A stretch of 64,000 nt of DNA, taken from the NCBI RefSeq assembly GCF_947493735.1, contig NZ_CANLSL010000009.1:1-64000 (forward strand), written 5' to 3'. Positions 53,203-64,000 of the stretch are shown piece after piece. The position numbers and the translations under genes are program-made. The notes under the pieces were generated by a model. The model was given only the letters and a program-made list of their open reading frames with translations. It had not been told where the DNA came from and did not search any database. Numbering within the stretch: position 1 is the first letter of the stretch; every line of letters starts with the position of its first letter. Origin of the DNA: an uncultured Acinetobacter sp. (lineage in GTDB: Bacteria > Pseudomonadota > Gammaproteobacteria > Pseudomonadales > Moraxellaceae).

Positions 53203-55896
53203 TTATCCTGTATTTCGCAATCCTGCCGCAATCCCTGCAATCGTTACCATCAGCGCATGATCGACTGGCGTCTGTTCTAGCCCTTGCTCAAGATATTGCC
53301 GACGACGGCTCATCAGCTCTGCTTGCAAGAGATGCAATGGCAATAAATAGGTTTTGCGCACACGCATGGATTGATCAAAATTGTCTTTATCACCTTTCAG
53401 TGCAGATTCAGATTTGAGCTGTAGTAAAGTTTCTAAGGCTTTATCAAGTCGATCACGTAGACTTTGCCCTAGCTCTATCAAAACAGGATCATCGGTCAGA
53501 TGAGCCTCATAATATTGTGCAATACGTGGATCAGCCTTTGCCAAGACCATTTCCAACATATCTATTAAGGTATTGAAATATGGCCACTTTTCTAACATGG
53601 TGAGTAAGGTGTCTTTCTGCTGTGCATCGAGGGCATGTTCAATCGCAGCACCTGTGCCAAGCCATGCAGGGAGCATCAAGCGAATTTGTGTCCATGCAAA
53701 CACCCACGGAATCGCACGTAAAGACTCAATGCCACCACCGACTTTACGCTTCGCAGGACGTGAGCCAAGTGGCAACATTTGTAGCTCTAATTCAGGTGTC
53801 ACAGTACGTAAATAACGGACAAAATCAGGATGTTCACGCACCGTTTTGCGATACAGTTGTACCGACTCTGCGGTCATCGTGTGCATTAAATCTCGCCAAG
53901 CAGGCTCAGGCTTTGGCGGTGGCAGTAAGGTCGCTTTGAGTGTAGCAGCACAATAAATTTCTAAATTCTGAATGGCGATTGGCTCTAAACCAAATTTAAA
54001 ACGGATCATCTCGCCCTGTTCGGTGACACGAATTGCGCCTTTGATCGAACCTGGTGGCTGTGCATAGAGGGCTTGATGAGTTGGCGCACCACCACGACTG
54101 ATTGAACCACCACGACCGTGAAATAAGGTCAATTGAATGCCGTGCTTTTGCGCAACGTCTGTGAGCTGTTCCTGTGCACGGTATTGCGCCCAATTTGCCG
54201 ACATAAAACCTGCATCTTTGGCAGAATCAGAATAGCCGATCATCACCTCATGTTTGCCTTGAATGCGTTGTTTGTACCACGGAATATTCAACAACTGGTC
54301 AATGGTCGATGCTGCACGATCAAGGTCATCTAAAGTTTCAAACAGTGGCACGACACGTAGCGGTTTCGTCACGCCAGCTTCTTTTTGCAGTAGCATCACA
54401 GCCAGTACATCACTTGGATATTCCGCCATCGAAATAATATATGCGCCAAGTGACTCATGTGGTTGTTGTGCCAACATCTTCACAGTAGCCAAGACTTCCT
54501 GCACTTCATCATTGGCGAGGGCATCATCTTTGCTAATTTCGAGCCGATGGGGAAGTAACGGACGTTTATTGGCAAGTTCCTGAATCAACCAAGTTTGTTT
54601 GGCTTGTTCGCTCCATGTAGAAAATTCACCTAAACCAAGAAAAGCTGTAATCGCACTCACCGCTTGACGATGACGAGTCGATTCCTGACGAATATCGAGT
54701 TTGAGCAATTCAATACCAAAACAATTGGCACGACGAATCACATCGAGGAGCAAGCCATCAGCAATATTTTGCATTTTACTGTTTACAAGCGATTGATAGC
54801 AGTCATGCAAAGGCTCAAGCAACTCAAGGGTAGACTGCAAAACGCCTGTATCATCTAAGTTATTTTGTCCATGTAGCCGTGCGTCTAACCATTTCAAAGT
54901 GAGTTGCAAGCGATCTCGTAGATCACGTAAACGCTCACGATACGGCTCAACATGGTGATTTACTTTCTCTGCGAATTCCTCCGTGCATTGTTGCATGGAC
55001 AGTTCCCAACGCAGATTTTCAATATCTTTTAAAAATAAATCCGCTGCTTTCCAACGTGAAAGTAATAGCACCTCTTCGGTCACTTTGTGCGTGACATTTG
55101 GATTGCCATCACGATCACCACCCATCCATGAAGCAAAGCGAATCGGCGCACTATCCAGTGGCAAACGCTCTCCGCAGTGCTTCAATACCAACTGATCAAG
55201 TTCACGGATGAATTTCGGTACAGCCGTCCAAAGGGTTTGTTCGATAGTGGTAAAGCCCCATTTCGCCTCATCGACAGGTGTAGGACGTTTCTGACGAATT
55301 TCATCGGTCAGCCATGCGGCGGTGATTTCTTGTTGTAACTCGGATTCGAGCTGTGATTGCTCAATCGGCGTGAGTTTGCGTTGATCGAGTTCTGCAAGGC
55401 AACGGCTCATGTCATCATATTTCTGAATCAGCGTGCGTCGGCTCACTTCAGTTGGATGCGCCGTCAACACCAGCTCAATATGCAAATTACAGATGCTGTC
55501 AAACAATGTTTGCGAATCAATATTTTCAGATTGAGTGAGTTTAAAAAGTTGTTGTAAGACATTGCTCTGATTGAGCGTATCGCCATCTAAATCGAATTGA
55601 TTACGACGACGCTGACGCACACCATGATACTGCTCAGCAATATTGGCAAAGTTCAGAAAATGGGTAAAAGCACGGCTCAGCGGAAGCGCATCTTCATCAC
55701 TTAAATGTTGTAAAAAATCTTCTAGCTGTTGTTCAGCTTGCGCATCACCATCCCGTGCGCCTTTGGCATATTTGCGAATGTGTTCGACTTGATCGTAGAG
55801 TGTCTGTCCGACGTGTTGCTTTAATGTGTCACCTAAATAATTTCCCAGTAAACGCACATCATCTCGTAGTTCAACATCGATTTCGGATTGACTCAT
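53203..55896 (-). CDS. ppc: Phosphoenolpyruvate carboxylase
   Basis: 897 aa (E. coli 883). Catalytic motifs LVLTAHPTEVSRR (His about 151), VMIGYSDSAKDAGFMSANW and FHGRGGSISRGGAP are intact; the C-terminal MVTIAGIAAGLRNTG ends as usual. It makes oxaloacetate from PEP and bicarbonate to refill the TCA cycle. Confidence 0.98.
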   Translation of the reverse strand: MSQSEIDVELRDDVRLLGNYLGDTLKQHVGQTLYDQVEHIRKYAKGARDGDAQAEQQLEDFLQHLSDEDALPLSRAFTHFLNFANIAEQYHGVRQRRRNQFDLDGDTLNQSNVLQQLFKLTQSENIDSQTLFDSICNLHIELVLTAHPTEVSRRTLIQKYDDMSRCLAELDQRKLTPIEQSQLESELQQEITAAWLTDEIRQKRPTPVDEAKWGFTTIEQTLWTAVPKFIRELDQLVLKHCGERLPLDSAPIRFASWMGGDRDGNPNVTHKVTEEVLLLSRWKAADLFLKDIENLRWELSMQQCTEEFAEKVNHHVEPYRERLRDLRDRLQLTLKWLDARLHGQNNLDDTGVLQSTLELLEPLHDCYQSLVNSKMQNIADGLLLDVIRRANCFGIELLKLDIRQESTRHRQAVSAITAFLGLGEFSTWSEQAKQTWLIQELANKRPLLPHRLEISKDDALANDEVQEVLATVKMLAQQPHESLGAYIISMAEYPSDVLAVMLLQKEAGVTKPLRVVPLFETLDDLDRAASTIDQLLNIPWYKQRIQGKHEVMIGYSDSAKDAGFMSANWAQYRAQEQLTDVAQKHGIQLTLFHGRGGSISRGGAPTHQALYAQPPGSIKGAIRVTEQGEMIRFKFGLEPIAIQNLEIYCAATLKATLLPPPKPEPAWRDLMHTMTAESVQLYRKTVREHPDFVRYLRTVTPELELQMLPLGSRPAKRKVGGGIESLRAIPWVFAWTQIRLMLPAWLGTGAAIEHALDAQQKDTLLTMLEKWPYFNTLIDMLEMVLAKADPRIAQYYEAHLTDDPVLIELGQSLRDRLDKALETLLQLKSESALKGDKDNFDQSMRVRKTYLLPLHLLQAELMSRRRQYLEQGLEQTPVDHALMVTIAGIAAGLRNTG

Positions 55897-56169
55897 GATC
55901 TCGTTAGCTCCTCAAAATTTGGGTAAAATCTCAATAAACGCTTTGCTTCAATATGCTTACTAGTCTACTTTGTTTAATTTACTTGGCTTAGTCTACTCGC
56001 TTTGGTGATCTTGCCACAAATCTGTCCTGCTAAAGTCTGATATAGATTGTATGAAAAGTGTATGACATGGCATTAAAGCGAAGCTTCCGCTCATGATTAA
56101 GAGCAAAGCAAAAAGCGTGCAATGTTCGGTGGGAGGTTAAGAGCTGAAATTTAGCGCAAAGGATAAATT

Positions 56170-56772
56170 TTAAAAAAAAATCGTTAATTGCTTTTTAATT
56201 TTTGCTTTGATTTGCGCAAGATCAGGTATGGGATCAATGCCCCAAATAACCCGATCATGATGCACATCGGTCATTAGACTGCAAAACAAATCAATGGCAG
56301 CTGATTCATCATCCATTTCGATCAATTGATGTTGTTGAAATTGTTGAAATAACGAGAGTAAGTTCGTACGAGTTTGTTGTGGGCCTGCATTATAAAATAA
56401 GCTCACCAATTCAGGTGCTTGGCTCGCTAGACTGGTCATCAGTTGATGCAGTTTGATCGCCTCTTCACTATAAACCATCTTTAAAAAAGCCACTGCCAAA
56501 TCCGTTAAATGCGCTTCGACAGATTTGTTTGGATCAAGCTGATAATAATGTTTTGGCAATCGCTGATCGCAAACCATTGCGATTGCCGCACCAAATAATT
56601 GCGCCTTATCTTGAAAATGATTATAGACCGTGAGCTTAGACACGCCTGCGACTTTGGCAATGCTATCCATGCTAGTGCCATCATAACCACAACTTAAGAA
56701 GCTTTGCTTTGCAGCTTCTAATATGGCTTGGCGTTTTTTCAAATCTTTAGGACGACCAACTTGGGATTGCAT
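56170..56772 (-). CDS. TetR-family repressor
   Basis: 200 aa. N-terminal HTH: RQAILEAAKQSFLSCGYDGTSMDSIAKVAGVSKLTVYNHF (given by its parts GYDGTSMDSIAKVAGVSK). The C-terminal domain resembles AefR-type ligand domains. It diverges from the RND operon, and a perfect palindrome lies between them, so it is the likely local repressor. Confidence 0.9.
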   Translation of the reverse strand: MQSQVGRPKDLKKRQAILEAAKQSFLSCGYDGTSMDSIAKVAGVSKLTVYNHFQDKAQLFGAAIAMVCDQRLPKHYYQLDPNKSVEAHLTDLAVAFLKMVYSEEAIKLHQLMTSLASQAPELVSLFYNAGPQQTRTNLLSLFQQFQQHQLIEMDDESAAIDLFCSLMTDVHHDRVIWGIDPIPDLAQIKAKIKKQLTIFF

Positions 56773-56847
56773 AAGGCGATATTTCCAAGAACAGAGATTG
56801 ACTATACAGCCATTAAAAAATGTCTAGCTTACAATAGCAACAATTAT

Positions 56848-56863
56848 TATACTCATTAGTATA
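56848..56863. promoter_or_regulatory. Candidate TetR operator
   Basis: TATACT-CATT-AGTATA, a 16-bp palindrome midway between the divergent tetR and RND genes (56773-56942). Confidence 0.65.
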
Positions 56864-56942
56864 GAAATTGCGAAGCATGAAGATAACGCATCGCTCGTAT
56901 GGAATCGCAAGCGTGTATTGACGCAGAAAAAAGAGTGAAAAC

Positions 56943-58136
56943 ATGAAAAATCGACCGCATCTTGGGGCTTGGAATACGATTAGTATTGCTGTTTTATTGA
57001 GTTTTTTCTTGGTTGGGTGCAATAAACAAGAGCAAGCACCTGAACAGCTTAAAATCGTCATGGTGACTCAGCCAAAAACCAGTAGCCAACAGCTACACAG
57101 TTATGCAGGCGAAGTCCAAGCACGTCAACAAACCAATCTTGCATTCCGTGTCGGGGGACAAATTGTTGAAAGATCGGTGGATATTGGCGATCGTGTGAGT
57201 GTCGGGCAAGTGCTCGCTCGCTTAGATGTCAAAGATGCCAATCTTGAGTTGAACGCTGCTCGGGCACAGTTAGAACAGGCACAATCTACATTGGCAAATG
57301 CACAAGCTGAGCTCAAACGATTTGGACAATTACTGCCTGCAAATGCGGTGAGCCGTTCACAATATGATAGTGTTGAAAATCAATATAAATCGGCACAGTC
57401 GAGCTTAAAACAAGCGCAATCCAACTATGCAATGGCACAAAACCAAAGTCAGTACAATCAACTTCGTGCCAACAAAAATGGCGTAATTACCAGTCGTGAG
57501 ATCGAAGTCGGTCAAGTGGTCGCTGCGGGTCAGACGGCGTATCAGCTTGCATTAGATGGCGAGCGTGAAGTGGTGATCGGTGTTGCAGAAAATGCGGTGC
57601 GTGATTTGCGTGTCGGTCAATCGGCAACGGTGAGCCTATGGTCTGCACCTGATCAACGCTTTGATGGGTATGTACGTGAGATTTCTCCTGCTGCGGATCA
57701 AAGTCGTACTTTCCAAGTTAAAGTTGCACTACGAGATCGAAGCCAAGCGATACAGCTTGGACAAAGTGCACGTGTCTATTTCCAAACTGCAACAGATGCT
57801 CAGCTGAGTATTCCGTTATCGAGTGTTTCTGCGATTGATGAAAAGCCGTATGTGTGGGTGATCAACCCCAATCAAACTTTAAAGCGGACGTGGGTGCAAC
57901 TGGGCGAATATAAGCATGATCGTGTCCCAGTCAAGGCGGGTCTACAGCCTGATCAATGGGTCGTGGTTGGTGGGGTGCATTTGCTCCGTGAGAAACAAAA
58001 AGTACGTCTAGTTGATGTCAATAACAGACCAGTTTCTCTTGAAGACAATACAATACAGCAAAGCAATAATCAGACACAAACCAGCCCAATTCAGAAAGCA
58101 TCAGTTTCGACTCAAAAAACCACATCGGAGGGTTAA
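56943..58136 (+). CDS. RND efflux periplasmic adaptor (MFP) lipoprotein
   Basis: 397 aa. Lipobox FFLVGC (Cys about 28). Barrel-sandwich hybrid/lipoyl halves: GEVQARQQTNLAFRVGGQI (about 57-75) and NGVITSREIEVGQVVAAGQ, between which a long coiled coil spans about 102-165. It bridges pump and outer-membrane channel. The 3' end is 3 bp before the pump gene. Confidence 0.92.
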   Translation: MKNRPHLGAWNTISIAVLLSFFLVGCNKQEQAPEQLKIVMVTQPKTSSQQLHSYAGEVQARQQTNLAFRVGGQIVERSVDIGDRVSVGQVLARLDVKDANLELNAARAQLEQAQSTLANAQAELKRFGQLLPANAVSRSQYDSVENQYKSAQSSLKQAQSNYAMAQNQSQYNQLRANKNGVITSREIEVGQVVAAGQTAYQLALDGEREVVIGVAENAVRDLRVGQSATVSLWSAPDQRFDGYVREISPAADQSRTFQVKVALRDRSQAIQLGQSARVYFQTATDAQLSIPLSSVSAIDEKPYVWVINPNQTLKRTWVQLGEYKHDRVPVKAGLQPDQWVVVGGVHLLREKQKVRLVDVNNRPVSLEDNTIQQSNNQTQTSPIQKASVSTQKTTSEG

Positions 58137-58139
58137 ATC

Positions 58140-61100
58140 ATGTCATTTAATCTTTCAGAGTGGGCACTGAAAAATAAAGGCTTAGTGCTCTATTTTATGG
58201 TGCTTTTGGCTGTTTTAGGTTTTATTTCTTATTCCAATCTATCGCAAAGTGAAGACCCACCGTTTACCTTTAAGGTGATGGTGGTGCAGACCTATTGGCC
58301 GGGTGCAACGGCTGAAGAAGTGTCCCTACAGGTCACTGATCGTATTGAAAAAACCCTGATGGAAACAGGCAAATATGAACGTATCACGGCGTATTCTCGT
58401 CCTGGTGAGTCGATGGTGACTTTTGTTGCTAAGGATTCCATGCGTTCGGCGCAGATCCCTGACGTATGGTATGACGTGCGCAAAAAAGTCGGTGATATGA
58501 AACATGAATTACCGCAAGGCGTACAAGGACCATTTTTTAATGATGAGTTCGGCGATACCTTTGGCAATATCTATGTGCTGACTGGTGCAGATTATAACTA
58601 TGCGGTGATGAAAGAATATGCCGATCGCTTGCAGCTACAGCTACAGCGTGTACCTGATGTCGGCAAAGTTGAATTGGTTGGCTTGCAAGATGAAAAAATT
58701 TGGGTAGAAATTTCCAATACCAAAGTGGTGAATTTGGGCATTCCGCCCAATGAGATTCAGCAGGCGCTTAATGCACAAAATAGTGTCAGTTCCACAGGAT
58801 ATTTTGAAACGGGTTCGGATCGCATTCAGCTTCGGGTGAGCGGTGAAATCAATTCGGTGGATGAGCTACGTGAAATGCCTCTTTTGGTGGGTGATCGTAC
58901 GATTAAGCTTGGTGATGTGGCTGAGGTTTATCGCGGCTTTAGTGAGCCTGCGCAACCTCGAATGCGTTTCATGGGTGAGAACGGTATTGGTATTGCGGTT
59001 TCGATGCGTAAAGGTGGAGATATTCTTGCTCTCGGTGAAAATCTTGAAGCGGAATTTGCTCGCTTGCAAGATACTTTGCCAGTCGGTATGAGCCTGAGCA
59101 AAGTATCAGATCAACCTGTTGCGGTTAAGCGTAGTGTCAATGAGTTTATGAAAGTGCTTGCTGAAGCAGTGATTATCGTTTTGCTTGTGAGTTTCTTCTC
59201 TCTAGGCTTTCGTACTGGTTTGGTGGTGGCATTTTCCATTCCGCTGGTCTTGGCGATGACCTTTGCAGGTATGAATATGTTCGATGTGGGATTGCATAAA
59301 ATCTCTCTCGGTGCATTGATTCTCGCACTCGGGCTTCTCGTCGATGATGCCATTATCGCTGTGGAAATGATGGCGATCAAAATGGAACAGGGCTATAGTC
59401 GGCTCAAAGCAGCAGGCTATGCATGGACGAGTACCGCTTTCCCAATGTTGACAGGGACACTGATCACTGCAGCAGGATTTTTACCGATTGCGACTGCGCA
59501 ATCAGGAACTGGCGAATATACACGTTCGATCTTCCAAGTAGTGACTATTGCTTTGGTGGTGTCTTGGGTTGCAGCGGTCATATTTGTGCCTTATCTCGGT
59601 GCAAAACTATTGCCTGATTTTCAGAATATGCGTCAACAAGCGCCGTGGTATCAGCGTCTATGGGCAAAGCTTCGTAAACAACCTGCACCGCAGGCTGTTG
59701 AGCATAATGAGCATCACGACCCATACCAAACCAAGTTTTACCAACGCTTTCGTAAGATGGTCAATGCTTGCGTTGAGTATCGCAAAACAGTGATTGTGGC
59801 GACTATCTTAGTGTTTATCGGCTCTTTGGCTTTATTTAAAACTGTGCCACAGCAGTTCTTCCCGCCATCTAACCGTACAGAGATTTTGATTGATCTCAAG
59901 CTTGAAGAAGGTGCATCACTCAAAGCAACAGAACAAGCTGTACAAAAAGTTGAGCAATTCCTAAAGACTCAAGACGGTATTGATAACTATGTGGCGTATG
60001 TCGGTACAGGCTCGCCACGTTTTTATCTACCACTTGATCAACAGCTGCCACAAGCCAGCTTTGCACAGTTTGTAGTCCTTGCATCGACATTGGAAGAGCG
60101 CAATGAAATTCGTCAAAATCTAGATCAGAAATTGCGTGAAATCCTACCGCAAGTACGTACACGTGTGTCTTTGCTTGAGAATGGCCCTCCTGTTGGCTAT
60201 CCAGTGCAATATCGTGTGTCAGGTGAAGATGTCGGTGAGGTGCGGAAGTGGGCACAACAGCTTGCTTCAACATTGGGTGAACAAGCAGACGTCACCAATG
60301 TACACCTTGATTGGGGCGAACCAAGTAAAATCATTTATCTCAATGTTGATCAAGATCGTGCACGTCAGATGGGTGTAAGTAGTCAGAACTTGGCAAACTT
60401 CCTGAGTAGCTCATTGACAGGCAGTGTGATTGATCAATATCGTGAAAAGCGTGAGTTGATCGAAATCCGTATGCGTGGTGAAGCTGATGAGCGGATTGAT
60501 GTTGGTGCATTGGCGAGTCTTGCCGTGCCAACCAATAATGGTGGTAGTGTGCCATTGGCGCAGATTGCCAATATCGAATATCGCTTTGAAGATGGGTTAA
60601 TTTGGCATCGCAACCGCTTGCCAACCATTACCGTGCGTGCAGATATGCGTACCGAAAAGCAACCTGCAACATTCATTGCAGAAATGACTGAGCAAGTTGA
60701 TGAACTCCGTCAGCAAGTGCCAAATGGATACTTGATCGAAGTCGGTGGTACAGTCGAAGAGTCAGCACGTGGTCAAAAGTCTGTAAATGCAGGCATGCCA
60801 TTGTTCTTGGCAGTAGTATTTACCTTGTTAATGCTACAGCTGAAGAGTATTTCTCGCTCGATCATTGTGTTGCTCACCGCACCATTAGGCATAATCGGTG
60901 TCACAGTATTCTTATTGCTCTTTGGCAAGCCATTTGGTTTTGTGGCGATGCTCGGGACGATTGCGTTATCAGGTATGATCATGCGTAACTCATTGATTCT
61001 GATTGATCAAATCGAACAAGATATTGCGACAGGTTCTGATCGGTGGACTGCGATTATCGAATCAGCAGTACGTCGTTTCCGACCGATCATCTTGACGGCG

Positions 61101-61277
61101 TTGGCTGCAGTATTGGCAATGATTCCACTGTCTAGAAGTATTTTCTTTGGACCAATGGCGGTTGCGATTATGGGTGGGTTGATTGCGGCAACTGTGCTGA
61201 CACTATTCTTCTTGCCTGCGGTCTATGCAGCATGGTTCAAAGTCAAGAAAGACGAACATATCGAAAATAGGGCGTAG
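58140..61277 (+). CDS. RND-family efflux pump (HAE1-type)
   Basis: 1045 aa, twelve-helix RND architecture. Signature GLLVDDAIIAVEMMA (about 396-410) carries the twin Asp of proton relay; also R..G.Y..P motif TYWPGATAEEV. It exports drugs or metabolites across the envelope with the adaptor; no outer-membrane channel gene follows, so a TolC-like protein from elsewhere is needed. Substrate not evident. Confidence 0.93.
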   Translation: MSFNLSEWALKNKGLVLYFMVLLAVLGFISYSNLSQSEDPPFTFKVMVVQTYWPGATAEEVSLQVTDRIEKTLMETGKYERITAYSRPGESMVTFVAKDSMRSAQIPDVWYDVRKKVGDMKHELPQGVQGPFFNDEFGDTFGNIYVLTGADYNYAVMKEYADRLQLQLQRVPDVGKVELVGLQDEKIWVEISNTKVVNLGIPPNEIQQALNAQNSVSSTGYFETGSDRIQLRVSGEINSVDELREMPLLVGDRTIKLGDVAEVYRGFSEPAQPRMRFMGENGIGIAVSMRKGGDILALGENLEAEFARLQDTLPVGMSLSKVSDQPVAVKRSVNEFMKVLAEAVIIVLLVSFFSLGFRTGLVVAFSIPLVLAMTFAGMNMFDVGLHKISLGALILALGLLVDDAIIAVEMMAIKMEQGYSRLKAAGYAWTSTAFPMLTGTLITAAGFLPIATAQSGTGEYTRSIFQVVTIALVVSWVAAVIFVPYLGAKLLPDFQNMRQQAPWYQRLWAKLRKQPAPQAVEHNEHHDPYQTKFYQRFRKMVNACVEYRKTVIVATILVFIGSLALFKTVPQQFFPPSNRTEILIDLKLEEGASLKATEQAVQKVEQFLKTQDGIDNYVAYVGTGSPRFYLPLDQQLPQASFAQFVVLASTLEERNEIRQNLDQKLREILPQVRTRVSLLENGPPVGYPVQYRVSGEDVGEVRKWAQQLASTLGEQADVTNVHLDWGEPSKIIYLNVDQDRARQMGVSSQNLANFLSSSLTGSVIDQYREKRELIEIRMRGEADERIDVGALASLAVPTNNGGSVPLAQIANIEYRFEDGLIWHRNRLPTITVRADMRTEKQPATFIAEMTEQVDELRQQVPNGYLIEVGGTVEESARGQKSVNAGMPLFLAVVFTLLMLQLKSISRSIIVLLTAPLGIIGVTVFLLLFGKPFGFVAMLGTIALSGMIMRNSLILIDQIEQDIATGSDRWTAIIESAVRRFRPIILTALAAVLAMIPLSRSIFFGPMAVAIMGGLIAATVLTLFFLPAVYAAWFKVKKDEHIENRA

Positions 61278-61442
61278 TATGCAAAAACTGCTATCTTCTC
61301 TTGCGGATTTGTAGTATTTTTGCAAGAGATTCAAGTCTGTTAAGGTTTCATTAACGCTCGTTTAATGTCCTTTTCAGACGCCGTAGAGCATTCTGTACAA
61401 AGAGGTACGGATTAGAAATAACGCTCGGATATTGAGGTAGAG

Positions 61443-61820
61443 ATGGTTCAGGCACAGCAAAAAAAACAGCAAAAGCAAATACTTCTTGCTTATGTGATGA
61501 TGTTTCTGAGCCTGTTTACTTTAGTGCCTATTTTATTGAGTTATTGGTTGGCAGCGCGTTTGACACATGTCGATGATATTGAAGTTTGGCTCAATGCACA
61601 TGCGCTGTGGATCGTGAGAACTTTGCTGATTTTTATATGCATTTCAGTATTTGCGGCGCTTTGGTTTATTCCTTTATATTTCTTTGTATGGAATCAGCAT
61701 ACGTGGGTCACGGCTTGCACCATTGCAGGGGTGATCTTTTCCATTGTAGCGTGGCTATATCTACTGAATTCTTGGCTTAAAGGCTTTATTAAATTTTTTC
61801 AACGTAAATCAGTATATTGA
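61443..61820 (+). CDS. Small membrane protein (hypothetical)
   Basis: 125 aa. Three hydrophobic helices (about 14-34, 51-77, 83-108) after a Gln/Lys-rich start. A DUF4870-like look is possible but no family is firmly recognised. Lies between the RND pump and dnaJ. Confidence 0.7.
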   Translation: MVQAQQKKQQKQILLAYVMMFLSLFTLVPILLSYWLAARLTHVDDIEVWLNAHALWIVRTLLIFICISVFAALWFIPLYFFVWNQHTWVTACTIAGVIFSIVAWLYLLNSWLKGFIKFFQRKSVY

Positions 61821-62022
61821 TCTTACAGTGATGTTATAAAAGTTAATCTATTGATGTTCTTCTTTCTGTACCATTCTTCAAAAAAATCGCAAAACCACTT
61901 GTAAAAAAATCAATCGCCCCAATGATTAGCGCATTCGAATTGTAATTATTTTTTCCGTATCAGCTTTATCAAACTATTTAGATATTGCTTTTCAGAATAA
62001 CACGTGAGGAGTACCGCTATTC

Positions 62023-63144
62023 ATGGCAAAGCGTGACTATTATGAGGTTTTAGGTGTTGCTAAAACCGCTAGTGATGATGAAATCAAAAAAGCTTACCGC
62101 AAGCTGGCAATGAAATACCATCCAGACCGCAACCCTAATAATGCTGAAGCAGAAGAAAAATTTAAAGAAGCAACCGAAGCCTACGAAGTGTTATCGGATG
62201 GTGAAAAGCGTAGCATGTATGACCGTATGGGACATAGTGCTTTCGAAGGTGGCGGTGGTGGCTTCGGCGGTGGCGGTTTTAGTGCCGAAGATATTTTTAG
62301 CCAGTTTGGTGATATTTTTGGTGGTGCATTTGGTGGTGGCGGTCGTGGTCAGCAACGTCAGCGTCGTGGTTCAGATCTACGCTATGTGATGGAACTGAGC
62401 CTTGAAGAAGCGATCAAAGGCGTCAAGAAGACCATTACTTTCTCAGCACCAGCACCGTGTAATACTTGCGATGGCAAGGGTGCCAAGAATCCAAATGATG
62501 TAGAAACTTGTAAAACCTGTCATGGTGCGGGTCAAGTGCGCATGCAACAAGGTTTTTTTGCGGTACAGCAGACCTGTAGTACCTGTCGTGGCGCAGGTAA
62601 AACCATTAAAAATCCATGTAATACCTGTCATGGTAGCGGTATCCAAGATCGTCAACAGACTTTGGAAGTGACCATTCCTGCGGGTGTGGATAATGGCGAT
62701 CGTGTTCGTCTAACAGGTAAAGGCGAAGCGATGCGTGATGGTCAGTCAGGCGATCTGTACGTGGAAGTCGTGGTACGTGAGCATGAAATCTTCCAACGTG
62801 ATGGTGCAGACCTCTATATGGATGTGCCAGTCAGTATTGCTGATGCAGCACTTGGACGTGAGTTGGAAATCCCAACACTTGATAGTCGTGTGAGTTTAAA
62901 AATCCCTGAAGGAACACAAACAGGCAAAATGTTCCGTCTACGTGGCAAAGGTGTAAAACCTGTACGTAGCACAATGGTGGGGGACTTGCTTTGTCGTGTT
63001 GTGGTGGAAACGCCAACCAATCTTAATGAAAAGCAACGTGAATTGCTCCGTGAATTTCAACAGACTTTGGGCGAAAACAACTTACAAAACGATACGAAGA
63101 AAAAGAAAGGTTTCTTTGACAAAGTTTCGGACTTGTTTGACTAA
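62023..63144 (+). CDS. dnaJ: Chaperone DnaJ
   Basis: 373 aa. J domain with HPD (YHPDRN, about 33-38), Gly/Phe-rich linker (about 75-110), four CxxCxGxG zinc repeats ([32 protein letters not shown]; about 145-205), and C-terminal substrate-binding domains. It stimulates DnaK. GAGGAG-like site upstream. dnaK is not adjacent in this window. Confidence 0.98.
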   Translation: MAKRDYYEVLGVAKTASDDEIKKAYRKLAMKYHPDRNPNNAEAEEKFKEATEAYEVLSDGEKRSMYDRMGHSAFEGGGGGFGGGGFSAEDIFSQFGDIFGGAFGGGGRGQQRQRRGSDLRYVMELSLEEAIKGVKKTITFSAPAPCNTCDGKGAKNPNDVETCKTCHGAGQVRMQQGFFAVQQTCSTCRGAGKTIKNPCNTCHGSGIQDRQQTLEVTIPAGVDNGDRVRLTGKGEAMRDGQSGDLYVEVVVREHEIFQRDGADLYMDVPVSIADAALGRELEIPTLDSRVSLKIPEGTQTGKMFRLRGKGVKPVRSTMVGDLLCRVVVETPTNLNEKQRELLREFQQTLGENNLQNDTKKKKGFFDKVSDLFD

Positions 63145-63164
63145 GCTCAGCTATGTCTATCTTA

Positions 63165-63192
63165 AAATGCTTGCATCTTGCAGGCATTTTTT
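63165..63192 (+). terminator. Probable terminator after dnaJ
   Basis: AAATGC/GCATTT outer stem with an inner TGCA pairing, followed by T-run. Confidence 0.65.
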
Positions 63193-63325
63193 ATGCAAGT
63201 TTCACACGGTGTTTGTGAAGAATGCTGAAATTCAACATAAAAATGCAGTGATGTGTAGGATTTCACCTTTCAGTATGGCAAAGTTTTGTTATAGTAAAGC
63301 ACAATTTTTTATCGCTAGATTTTGA

Positions 63326-64000
<675 letters not shown>

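Noticed and set aside
54263..54583. Plus-strand frames inside ppc
   Set aside because: Antisense shadows of a conserved essential enzyme.

Overview
The window looks like a chromosomal segment of an Acinetobacter-type gammaproteobacterium (Moraxellaceae). The evidence is gene content and order (glmU-glmS; ribBA-ribH-nusB-thiL-pgpA; ampD next to murJ and nadC; serB with the ACT-containing N-terminus; ppc; dnaJ-dapB) together with moderately AT-rich coding sequence. The species cannot be fixed from the sequence alone. It divides into an accessory left quarter (about 1-17383) and an ordinary chromosomal right part (17403-64000).

Accessory part. Bases 1728-17378 are a complete Tn7-like transposon of about 15.65 kb. 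It has TGT...ACA termini, a perfect 5-bp target duplication AGTTC (1723-1727 and 17379-17383), three dispersed TnsB-type sites at the left end, three sites at exact 20-bp spacing at the right end, and a full tnsABCDE operon. It sits 20-24 bp downstream of the glmS stop codon, the classical attTn7 position. Its cargo is a LlaJI-like restriction-modification system (C5-cytosine methyltransferase, McrB-like AAA+ GTPase, LlaJI-family nuclease), an XRE/ImmA-like metallopeptidase paired with an unknown protein, a small RSAxTG-repeat protein and a zinc-ribbon membrane protein. Directly to its left, ending at base 1722 and sharing the same AGTTC, is the right end of an older and diverged Tn7-like element. 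Its tnsA is a pseudogene with three lesions and a lost C-terminus, and its remaining visible contents are a cold-shock protein and an IS5-family insertion sequence. attTn7 has therefore been used at least twice, giving a tandem island.

Chromosomal part. Region 17403-25783 (minus strand) carries amino-sugar/UDP-GlcNAc synthesis (glmS, glmU), phospholipid (pgpA), thiamine (thiL), antitermination (nusB) and riboflavin genes (ribH, ribBA with a degenerate GTP-cyclohydrolase domain), then an Smp-like membrane protein divergent from serB. Region 27-33 kb has small membrane and lipid-related proteins, dtd, a lipoprotein, an AraC regulator upstream of a MATE pump, a TA-flanked MITE and a fatty-acid hydroxylase-like gene. 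Region 33.5-37 kb is a molybdate module (modABC with a candidate ModE operator, and a short ModE) followed by nadC. Region 38-44.7 kb holds ampD, murJ, a LysE exporter, a ParA-like ATPase, SirB2, BolA and an M48 protease.

Region 44.9-53 kb has tRNA-Gly(GCC), YchJ, a TRIC/UPF0126 protein, an Alx/TerC transporter preceded by a probable yybP-ykoY Mn2+ riboswitch, a putative metallopeptidase, RcnB-like, argA, an epimerase and DedA. Region 53-64 kb has ppc, a TetR repressor divergent from a two-gene RND pump with a palindromic operator between them, dnaJ, and the 5' part of dapB, cut by the window edge.
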